NCBI GenBank assembly: GCA_905221605.1 | Contig: CAJNDS010000275.1 | Coordinates: 62,001-126,000 of the forward strand | Direction: 5' to 3' | Length of the DNA: 64,000 bases | Origin: Symbiodinium natans | Taxonomy: Eukaryota; Sar; Dinophyceae; Suessiales; Symbiodiniaceae | Shown: piece by piece, positions 1 through 11,000 of the stretch | Layout: each line of letters begins with the position of its first letter | How positions within the stretch are numbered: the stretch's first letter is position 1 | The notes under the pieces: generated by a model | The model's input: the letters and a program-made list of their open reading frames with translations, nothing else | Databases searched by the model: none | What the model was told of the DNA's origin: nothing | Translations under genes and position numbers: made by a program

Positions 1-2862
1 TTTAGCAACAACTCATTCATCACCACACCGAAGCTACGGCTTGTGCGTTTCGTGATATCGGAGGCTTGGGTTTCGGCACACAGAAGGTCTCGCGTCCGCA
101 CGCACGCCTCCAATGTGTCCACCAGGCCGACATGGACTTGTGAAGTCTCATAGCAATCTACCTACCAAGCTTAGAACTAGCGGGTTTTGGGTTGCTCCAA
201 ACCGCGGCAGAACATGTCATATTCCTCTGCTTACAGGTCCTATATGTGCCGCGGGCGACAGATGCACAGACGAGCAACTGCAGTGTGGTGAAGCGGCCCC
301 AAGAAACTGCGATCCATGGCGGCATGGTGACTGCGACCCGTCATGCCTGAGGCGGCCCCGTGGCTGCAAAAGCATCCGGCCACGATGCCACGAAACACGT
401 CCACTCCTCATGGTATCCTCACCATGATCTTGAGCCCTGAGCTCTATATATATATATATATATATAGGTATATATATATATATGTGACATATCGAGACGT
501 CAGCACCCTACAATTACTGCGCAGGCATCGAGGAGTGTGGAAGTGACCTTGAAAGTTGCTGGCACGTAGCAGGAACACTTCGGTCTCAGCTAGCACGCCA
601 GCAAATCCAAACTGGAGCAGCAGGAACCATGCAACATAAGCTCTGCATTCGTACAGCGACCCTGCACTCTAATCGAGTGCTTGCTTAAGCCAAGGAAGTG
701 GGTCAGAGGGTGCATGGAGTGTAGGATTTAGGGTTTCCTGAGCAACCGACTTTCCCGGTCCTTGGCATATGCCCTCGTGGTTCTGAGCAGACGATTCTCG
801 TGCTCGTAACATCACTCGCATGGTCGACTTCGGTGAAACGCGAAGAAGCTCGTACAAAAATGAGTGAAAGCTGCCCAGAGGTACCCCGGAGGCGCAGCTG
901 CAGAATAGGAGAGATGAGTTAGGGGCTTTAATGGTTCGGGGCTCAAGTCAAGGTTGGTTTTCTAAACAAAGGCACGACCACAGAATTCCTTTTAACATCT
1001 CGTTGGGCTGAACGGTCACGATGGGACGAGTTTCTCTACACTTCCGCCCGATGCCACCAAAGTGAAGCTGTGCTTAGTTTTCCATCTCAGCCAACCGGAG
1101 TACATTCTCCCCCAATATGATTTAGGTTAGAAGTGCAGTTATCATTGGTTCATAAGTATCATGAACCTGACTGAGCCAACATCTGAGTACGCAGCTGAGG
1201 GTGTCTGTGGGCTACCTGTCAAGCCGTTGCCGGGATCGGCTGGCCTGTTCGTTGCGGAGCAGTGTGGCGGGCAGCCCAAGACGGACTTCATCATCGCTTG
1301 GTTGTCGCAAGTACCCGAAAGTGTAGTCCCCATATGCCTAAGTAGCCCCCAAACAACCCCCCAAATAACCCCGAAGGTCCCTTGTAGAGGCGACTCCTTT
1401 AATTTGTGCCTCAGGGTTCAGGATTTACGGAATTGCCGAAGGTTGCTTCAAGTCGAGGTCGTGAGCTTACATGCCTGGAGCTCGTGATGTTTTCGGCTCG
1501 CTTGGCTTCTGCAGCATGGCTCTGAAAACACGAGGCGCTTTCCCAAGAACTCCAGCTGCCTATAAACTATATAAACCCGATAAGCCCTCTAAACCCTGCA
1601 AACCCTACAAACCCTATCGAAAAGCTGCAAACCTTATAAACCCCTGTAAGCCCTATAAAACCTGTAAACCCTGTAACCTCTGAAAACCCCATATATAAAC
1701 CCTAAACCCTATGAAAAGCCCTGCAAACCCTCGTGACTTGGCGGTTGGATCCGAACCCGAAGTCCCTGCGGCACCAAAGGGTTTAGGAGTTTAGGGCTTG
1801 GGGTGTTAGGAGTTTAGGGCTCAGGGTGTAGGAGTTTGGGCCAGTTTGGGGCTTAGGAGTTTAGGGCCTTAGGGCTTGGGTTTTGGGAGGTTAGGTTCAG
1901 GAGTTTGGGGCTTAGGGGGCTCAGACCCATACATCCCTAAACCCCAGCAAGCATGCATCCGAAGCTTCTCACCATCGGGGGTACCCCCCCAGTTCTTACA
2001 GGAGTCCTTTGCATGCTTCGGGGTATATGAAGGGACCCCTATCTTGTGACCCAAACAAACGCATAGGGTGGCCCACCACCAAGACCGCGATAACGTGTGC
2101 TGCAGCAAAGCTAGCTAAGCTTGGCACCCTCTCATGGGGCGCCAGATTGCACGACCTGGGGAAGTGCACAGCACTTGCTCACTGAGGATCCTGGGTTCCC
2201 AAACCCTCAACCCTAAACCCTCAACCCTAGCCGACTATTTGCTTAAGAACCACCCCCCAACAAAGCAGTAACCTTTATTGCCCTTACAAGGAAGGATATT
2301 TTCTGTGGGGTTCTGAAGCAAATAGTAGAAATGGCCCTAACCCGGAGAAAAAACAAAAAAACAAAACTTCCAGCGTGCAAGGTTCTCCAGAGCTTCAGGG
2401 CTTCTGGGCTTCCAGGCGATGCTTTGTTCACACAGCCCACACTCTAAAGGGCTTACTGCTTCGGGTCCTGTTGGTATGAAGTCAGAAACCGATAGACTAC
2501 AGTCGGAGTATTGACTCTTCGGCTTAAAGGACGGGGGGGAGTTCTTCCGATATAGAAGCGGCTCTCAGGGTATGCGGGCTTGTACCTGGGCATGTCCGAG
2601 ATTAGGCCGTAGAACTTGGGTTCTCACCCCTCAACCCCAAACTCCAAGCCTTGAGACTGCGCGCAAGAGCTTGAAAGCACAAAACACCCTGAAACCCGAG
2701 AGGACCTGAGCCCCCCGAAAGTTTCGAAACACGAACCCCAGCGTCCCCAACACTCCTCACCCTAAACCATCTTCGCAACCCGACCCCCCATTTCTTTTAC
2801 CCTGAATCCGCAGCCCCCCCTAAACCCTAAACCCTGAACCCTAAACTTGCCTTTCCGCGGTC
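1..2862. other. Downstream flank of gene A, no gene seen
   Basis: The stretch holds a (TA)n run (about 446-484), a degenerate CCCTAAA-like tract (about 1,560-1,725), loose TTTAGGG variants (1,785-1,900) and a partial element copy at 1,977-2,052. No exon paired with gene B was found. Confidence 0.6.
1977..2052. mobile_element. MITE/introner-like family 2, decayed copy
   Basis: GGGGGTACCCCCC, then TTACAGGAGTCC, GGGGTATATGAAGGGACCCC and TTGTGACCC follow the family 2 order with substitutions. It lies outside the genes. Confidence 0.35.
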
Positions 2863-2908
2863 TCAGCTCAGGAGGGCAGACGCCAGCACAGCCGCCAGCG
2901 CGGAGAAA
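2863..2908 (-). CDS. Gene A last exon: hydrophobic C-terminal tail
   Basis: The exon reads FSALAAVLASALLS then TGA. Same position and character as the gene B tail, though the phase from exon 30 is not satisfied, so one exon may be missing. Confidence 0.52.
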
Positions 2909-3928
2909 CTGAAAGCTTAGGGTTTAGGCTTAGGGTTTAGGGTTTAGGGTTTAGGGTGTAGGGTGTAGGGTTTAGGATTTAGGGTTTAGGGTTTAGGGTT
3001 TAGGGTTTAGGGTTTAGGGTTTAGGGTTTAGGATTTAGGATTTAGTCCCCATAAGCAGTGAGACAGCTGGGCAGACATTTGTGGTCCTTGTGGTTTTGGG
3101 ATGTTTCGGGGCTCAGGGATTTTGTGCATCCGCTGACGGGGGTTGGTGTCGAAGGTCTCGGTCTGTATCGGGGGGCCCCATCCCAAAGAAGGGATGTATT
3201 GCTTCAACGGCTTCTACACAAGGGTTTAGGGTTTAGGGTTTAGGGTTTAGGGTTTAGGGTTTAGGGTTTAGGGTTTAGGGTTTAGGGTTTAGGGTTTAGG
3301 GTTTAGGGTTTAGGGAACCCGCAAGTAGAATAGCTCCTATGACCGCACGGAACTCCAAAAACCACACCCGGCCTGCCGAAATGCTTTGCGAAGCTCGGCT
3401 GCGGGAGGGCCTCGAGCAACAAAAAACTCAGGCTGCCACTGAACTGACTGCCGAGCTGCCTTAGGGTGGCTGCTTTACCTCCATCCCCATGAATGGTAAG
3501 TGCCGCCCAATTTGGGGCAGTAGACTGGCTTCTAGGGCTCAAGTTTTTGGAGGGGTCTCGGGGTGATGAGAAGAAGGGAGGTGCGTGAAATTTCGCAGGC
3601 GGGCGCGTAGAAAATTCAACGTGCAGTTCATGCAAGAGGCAGACTTCTACCCGAACGCACGGAGACACCTTTCGACGACTCGCGTGGCCTGTTTCACGTG
3701 AGGTACTCACATGGCGTGTGGGGCTTTGTGCGGAGCCCAGTGCAGGTTCACAAATGGCCCGGAAAACCTTGCCATGGCGCTGAACCCCTGAGCCATGTGC
3801 AAGAAACTCCTCACCTCTCGCATGTCGCGTATTGAGGTAGGTTCCTTACTATGGGTATGCCGCCTAAGGGCATCCAATATAAATACTCACCCCAAACTTT
3901 ATCGATCTGTGTACATCAGTATGTATAT

Positions 3929-3978
<50 letters not shown>

Positions 3979-3987
3979 TATATATAC

Positions 3988-4080
<93 letters not shown>

Positions 4081-7000
4081 CACACACATGTATTGGTTAT
4101 CGTTTACTTGTTTTGGGCCCATTTACTGTTTGCATATAGAAGGACCCCTTGACACGCTCACATCTCGAGCCCCAGACCGCAGTCGTTGTGGTGGTGGTCA
4201 TGTTGTCTTCCATGTCCTTGGACAAAAGCTGCAGGCTTCAAGAGTTGTGCAGGCTTCGGGTTTGGGGTCTGGGACTGTTTGGGGATTAGGGTGTTTGGTG
4301 GGGCGGTGGGGTGGAGGGGGGGGCTGGTGCGTCACACATGAACTGGTGCTCAAAAATTCGAACTATGGACGCCCCTTTGTTCATAGCAAGAACCCCTGCT
4401 TGCTGTGTAGTCTTCCCCAACCCTACCCCCCTTGAACCCTTTAACCGCACACCCCTACAACTTAACACCCCTACATCCTCATCTCATTCTCCCCTTTTGC
4501 CCTCAAACCCCGAAACCCTTCAACCCCTAAACCCTGAAACCCTCAAAGCCCTGAACCCCAAGCCCCGCGCTCTGGCCCCTACCCCACGCCCAAAGCCTCT
4601 CTTGGGCCCTGGCGTCCTCCGTCGTGGTCTTAGCGGGACACAGGCCGCTCGGGGTTGGGGCTCTCTCAACTGCATCCTCTGTCCAAGGAGCACGCACACA
4701 CCGATGTGGTCAGTTTTTTCTGGAGGTGGTGCCCCTGAAACCCTAAACCAACCCTAAAGCCTGAACCCGAAGCCCTAAACCCTAAACCCTAAACCCTAAA
4801 CCCCTAAACCCCTAAACCCTAAACCCCAAACCCTAAACCCCAAACCCTAAACCCTAAACCCGAAACCCTAAACACAAAGTTGCCCTCTGGGCTTCTGACC
4901 GGTGCTGCCGTGGAGGTCGTGGTGGTGGTGGTGGGAGCCTCATTGGAAACTCCAGGTGCTTCCAGCCGGGTTTCAGGGCGTAGGGGGGTTTAGGGTTTAG
5001 GGGGTTTAGGGCTTAGGGCTTAGGGCTTAGGGCTTAGGGCTTAGGGCTTAGGGCTTAGGGCTTAGGGCTTAGCACAAGACCCGAAACCCCCCCATCCGCA
5101 AGGCAGAAGCCGATGGGAAGTCTGATCTTCGCTGGAAGTTCACGGGTAAGCAGGGATCGGCTGTGCAATCATGACTCTTACGACTCAAAAGCCACCCTTC
5201 TGGATCTAAACCCTCACCCTAAACCCTAGCCCTAAACCCTAAACCCTAAACCCTAAACCGACTAAATGACCCTGAACCCTAAACAACCCTAAACCAGCAT
5301 CTCCTGGGATCAGGACTGGGATCAGCATGGTCGACTTGCCAGTCACCTCTTCGCCCCGAGTTAGGTTTTCGGGGTTTAGGGGTTTAGGGGTTTAGGGGTT
5401 TAGGGTTTAGGGTTTAGGGTTTAGGGTTTAGGGTTTAGGGTTTAGGGTTTAGGGTTTAGGGTTTAGGGTTTAGGGTTTAGGGTTTAGGGTTTAGGGTTTG
5501 GGGTTTGGGGTTTGGGGTTTGGGGTTTAAGGTTCTGGGGCTTGAAGCGTGGGGGGGGGGGCTCTTGTTGGGGGCTTGGGGTTTGGGGTTTCGGGGTCTTG
5601 GGGTTTGGGGTTCAGGGTTTGGGGCTTCGGAGTGCGGGTTTCGGGTTTAGGGTTGAGTGCCTGGGTTAAAGGGTCCCTTCATTTTGAAGGTCCGATTACA
5701 AGCTTAAAACCCAGAAACCCTAGCCCCCACCCCCCCACCCCCCCCAAAAAAAAAACCTTTAGGGCTTGTGGGGCTTAACCCTGAACCCTGAACCCCAAAC
5801 CCTTTGCTTCAACACCAAACCCTAAAACCCCAAACCCTAAAACCCTAACCCTAAACCCTAAAAAAACATAAACCCTAAACCCCAATACCAGCACCAAAGC
5901 CGGCCTTCACGGTTCCGGTGAAGCCTGAGTCCTGAGAGTCTGAGAGGCTGAGAGGCTGGGAGAGAAGCTGCGAGGCTGCTGCGAGGCTGCTGAGAGGCTG
6001 CTGAGAGAGAGGCTGCTGAGAGAGAGGCTACTGAGAGGCTGCTGAGAGGCTGCTGAGAGGCTGCCTGAGAGGCTGCTTGAGAAGCTGCTGACAGGCTGCT
6101 GACAAGCTGCTGAGAGGCTGCTGAGAGACCAAGAGGCTGCTGAGAGGTTGCCGAGAGCTGAGAGGCTGCTGAGAGGCGGCTGAGAGGCGGCTGAGAGGCT
6201 GAGAAGCGGCTGAGAAGCTGCTGAGAAGCTGCTGACAAGCTGCTGAGAAGCTGGAGCGTGCTCAGAGGCTGCTGCTGAGAGGCTGCTGAAAGGCTGCTGA
6301 GAGGCTGAGAGGCTGCTGGCTGAGAGGCTAAGAGGCTGAGAGGCGGCTGAGAGGCTGCTGAGAGGCTGCTGAGAGGCTGAGAGGCTGAGAGGCTGAGAGG
6401 CTGCGGAGAGGCTGAGAGGCTGAGAGGCTGCTGAGAGGCTGCTGAAAGGCTGAGAGGCTGCTGAGGGGCTGAGGGGCTGAGAGGCTGAGAGGCTGAGAGG
6501 CTGAGAGGCTGAGAGGCTGAGAGGCCGAGAGGCTGAGAGGCTGAGAGGCTGAGAGGCTGAGGTCCATGGCGGCTTTTGGGGCTGGGGGTTTAAGGTTTTG
6601 AGGGGGCTTTGAGGTTTTACGGGGCTGAAGGTTTTTTTGGCTTTTCAAGGTTTTGTAAGGTTGTGGGGGGGGCCTTCAAGGTCTTGGGGGGCTTTTGAGG
6701 TTTTGGGTGGCTTTTAAGGTTTTGGGGGGCTTTTAAGGTTTTGGGGGGCTTAAAGGTTTTGGGGGGCTTAAGGTTTTGGGGGTTTCAGGTTTTGGGGGGA
6801 GTTTACGGCTTAGACTTTTGGGTTTGGGGTTTAGGGTTTAGGGCATAGGGCTCAGGAATTTCGGGTTTAGGGTTCCTTCTCTTGTACGAGGAAGAACAGT
6901 AGGTTGCTGTAGAGAATTGGTTGAATACCTATGCCTCAGCTGAGAATTCCGACGAGGTGGCAACGATTGGGCGATGGCGACGGTAGCCACCCTAAACCCT

Positions 7001-7972
7001 GAACCCTAAACCCTAAACATCCCTAAACCCTAAACCCTTCTTCATCTTGTCCTAAAGGAGCGTCACATTCTTCTGCAGCTGCGTCGGCTGCTGTAGTTCT
7101 TTAAAGGGGGCATCGATGCCTTTCTGGGAGAAACCCCCCCACCCCCCCCCCCCCCCCCCCCCCCCCCCGAAACCGAAACCTTTGAAAGGACCCATAGGTT
7201 GAACCCTGCCCGGTCCGCGATGGCCGTGTTGATGGCCTTGCCGCTGTTGGGGGAGAGGGTTAGCGGTTCTATGGCTTGGGGGTCTCAGGGCGCGTCGGCT
7301 TACAAAGTTCGCATGGTTTTGAGGTTGAAGGGGCGTTTGGCCGGGCAACCCTAAACCCTCATCAAACCTAACACCCTAAAACCGTAAAACCAGAAACCTG
7401 TTAGGGTTTGGGGTTTAGGGTTTAGGGTTGTTTAGGGTTTAGGGTTTAGCGTTTAGGGTTTAGGGTGTAGGGTTTAGGGTTTAGGGTTTAGGGTTTAGGG
7501 TTTAGGGTTTAGGGTTTAGGGTTTAGGGTTTAGGGTTTAGGGTTTAGGGTTTAGGGTTTAGGGTTTAGGGTTTAGGGTTTAGGGTTTAGGGTTTAGGGTT
7601 TAGGGTTTAGGGTTTAGGGTTTAGGGTTTAGGGTTTAGGGTTTAGGCTCCTTTTCATAAGCCCACGGCTTCGGACTTCGGGTTTAGGGTCTAGGGTTTTA
7701 GGGTTTAGGGGCTTAGGGGCTTAGAGGTTTAGGGGTTTAGGGGTTTAGGGTTTAGGGTTTAGGGTAGTTCGCCACCCCCTAAACGCCAAACCACGAACTA
7801 TCGCGATTTCACATTCACCTCAACCTGGAGATGAAGGGCGTTGTCACGCGTTCACCCTCAGCTGCACCGCAATGTAATCCCCTCCCCCGAATATTGAACC
7901 CCCCCTACCCCCTAATATTCAATACTCCCACTATAGTTATCATGGAGTATATGGGGGGGGGGGGCGGGGGGG

Positions 7973-8006
<34 letters not shown>

Positions 8007-11000
8007 GTAAGTACTGGGGGGAGGGGGGATGAAACTGTTGCTGGGTCAGAGAGGGTTGTAGGACATGGCAAAGCAGCTGGAAGCTGATGTTCATGCGAAG
8101 AAAAATGAAGACACACTGGGGGTGTACGAAAATACGGGTAATTTATTGGGGTACTTATTTGCAGGGGAGCCTACTATTGTGGGGTCTATTTTAGGGGCCA
8201 CTTATGACCGTAAACCCGTACATAAGACAAGATGGTCTGATTCTGAGCAGGCACTTGGGAAGAGAATAAGCTTAGAGCCAGGGTGGCTGATCTGCTTGCG
8301 TGTTACGAGGACGAACATGCGAGGAGTTTTAGGGTTTAGGGTTTAGGGTTTAGGGCTTAGGGTTTAGGGCTTAGGGTGTAGGATGCAGGGTGTAGGGTTT
8401 GGGCCATAAGCCCATGAGGTTCTCGAGATCGGCACTCGAACCCATGGACCTGGCCTGTTGCGTCTCTTCCAGCGACAGGGTCTCAATGTCAACTTGTGTC
8501 CTTGTGGGGAAATTTGGCAATCTGAACCCTCCTAAAAGTTTAACTTTTGGGCTCCTTATTGTAGTTTTTACAAAAACCAAAAAGTGAAAGTTCTCAGAGC
8601 CAGCTAGAAGAAAGCTAAGGAAGGGTTGAGTGTTGGGCTATTTTTCCAGGGGAGGGTTGGGTTCAGGGTCCTCGCGAATCAGTCTCTGGGACTGAGCCCA
8701 TCCAGCGCAAACCCAGAGGACAGACACCAAGCCCTGCCCCCCCCCCCCCCCCAAAAAAAAAAAAAAAACACAGAGCCCAAGGCTTACGGCTTGAGGCTTG
8801 GGGCTGAGTGTTGTAGGGCTGAGGGTAAGCCCTCGGCCCCTAGACCCCTAAACCCCTAAAGACCCTAAAACCCCTAAAGACCCTAAAACCCCTAAAAGCC
8901 CTAAACCCCCAAAACCCCTAAACCCCTAAATCCCCAAGTTACCTGCACTCCGAGCTCGGAGCCCTGTGGTTCAGCGCCCTTCAACTCAGGGTCTCGGGAT
9001 TTCGGGGGTCAAGGCTTGCAGGGGTCTAGGGGTTTCAGACCTGGTTTAGGGTTTAGGGTTTAGGGATTCGGGTTTAGGGATTAGGGTTTAGGGTTTAGGG
9101 TTTAGGGTTTAGGGTTTAGGGTTTAGGGCTTCGGGTTTTTGGGTTTAGGGTTTCGGGCTCACCATTAAGGGTGCAGGGCTTAGGGGCTTAGAGTTCAGGG
9201 TTCAGGGCCTTTAGGGGCTTAGGGGTTGAGGGGTTAAGATGGTCCTGGAACACTTAGACGGTCAAATGTGTTGGGAGGGAGTTCCTCTCAGGGCTCCTTC
9301 TAACAAGAGCTAGGGCTTCCGAGGGTTCAGGGCACCTGAAACGATTGGAAACCCACTAAGCCCTGAGCCTAAACCCCAAACCTACCCTAAACCCTAAACC
9401 CTAAACCCCAAACCCTAAACCCTAAACCCTAAACCCTAAACCCCAAACCCCAAGCCCCAAACCTACAGAAATCCAAACGCCCGCCCGAGTGTCTGCTCGG
9501 CATCGGCCACGGTTTCAAGCGTCACGGTGAAGATCCTAGGGCCGGCACCCCGAGAATAGACCAGGTGGTGAGGTCAAGGGTTCACAGTGGAGCTCTGTTT
9601 AGGGTTTCGGGTTTAGGGTTTAGGGTTTAGGGTTTAGGGTTTAGGGTTTAGGGTTTAGGGTTTAGGGTAGAGCTCTCTGTTCTGGAGGGGGAGGGGGCTT
9701 CCTTAGAAGGGGGTTGGGAAAAATCAAGCGATCCTTGTCCAGGTCCAGGGTGGATCCAAACTATGGGGTCCTTTCTGAGGGTCCTCTATGGGGCTCTTGT
9801 GGAGGGTGCTCTCACAAGGACGGTACCCGAACAGCCCCCCCCCCCCCCTGCGAGATGGTTAAGGCCTCTGTCCTCAACCTGCAATGTGAGATGTTTAAAG
9901 CCTCTGTCCCCAACCTTCAACGCTTCAGCCCTGAACCCCTCAACCCTAAACCCCTGCCTGAATGCCTAATCAGCCCCCAAAATCCCCCAAACTCCCAGAA
10001 AAAAAAGGGAAGAATATGAAAAACAAAAACAACAAACAACACTCCGCCTCCCATCCCGGGTCCGGGAGCCCGGGCGCGATGAGGGTCGTGGCCGCCCTCC
10101 GGAGGGAGGCGCTCAGGCGCCGGTCTCCTGTGTCGAAGGTCAGAACCACCTTTTCCTCGGAAGGCTCGGAAAGCTGGGGGAGGGGGGGAGAGGGAGGAGA
10201 GGGGGAAGAGGAATATTGCAAAAAAAAATGCGGGAGGACTGCGCTTTGCAGCTGCCCAAAAATTTCAAGTGTCCTTAATGTAGAATACCCTCCCAGGAAT
10301 GAGGGCAGCCGATGTCGAGAACGAGATGAACTGGCGCGGCTAGCATTCGGTCCGGCCCTGGAGATTCAGATCTTTGGGAGGTTTCGGGGGCTTTGTGGGC
10401 TCGGAGCCCTAAACCCGAGGCTGTTTTTGGGGGGTAGGAAGCCGAAGGACTCAGAACCCGGAGCCCCATCGCAGCCGAGCATCCAGGTCCGTGCCCACCA
10501 AGTCTGCGAAGGACTGCCTGCCGCAACCCCAAACCCCCTAAGCCGTGCCATGCCGTGCACCAACACAGCTGAAATTTTGAAATCGAAGAAGCTGACATCA
10601 GATTTCTTCTGTCTTCGATCCCCGTGGTTCCACTCGAATGAGCCCCTGAGTGGGGGGCTCTTCTGCAGAAAGGCTTCGAAAATCATGGAGGTGAACTCCA
10701 CAGTGTCTGCAAAAAAAACCTAAGCCCTAAACCCTAAACCCTCAACCCTAACCCCATAAACAGCAGCCCCCAATGTTCCCAACCTGGGATGCTGCCCGCG
10801 CTCATGTGAACAGTCCTTCATAGGGATTGTCCTAGGGGCTACTGCAATCCCCCTAAACCCTAAACCCTAAACCCTAAACCCTAAACCCTAAACCCTAAAC
10901 CCTAAACCCTCCCTGTTAAGGACTGTTAGGTGGAAGGAGGAACATCCCAAACATCCCAAAGCCCCTGCGGACCTCATGGAAGTGGTCAAGCCGACCTTGG

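Noticed and set aside
5317-5346. P-loop NTPase domain suggested by GKST
   Set aside because: Only ten codons, with no Walker A glycines upstream and no Walker B; it is an exon of the surface-type protein.
5858-6648. Minus-strand Ser/Gln/Leu-rich ORFs
   Set aside because: They are translations of the GAGAGGCTG minisatellite, apart from the nine-codon exon at 5,905-5,931.
7405-7646. Longest TTTAGGG array as a true chromosome end
   Set aside because: It is interstitial, short, and flanked on both sides by gene A exons.
9962-10723. 253-codon plus-strand ORF
   Set aside because: It crosses unrelated low-complexity sequence and a CCCTAAA tract and has no domain; it lies antisense within a gene A intron region.
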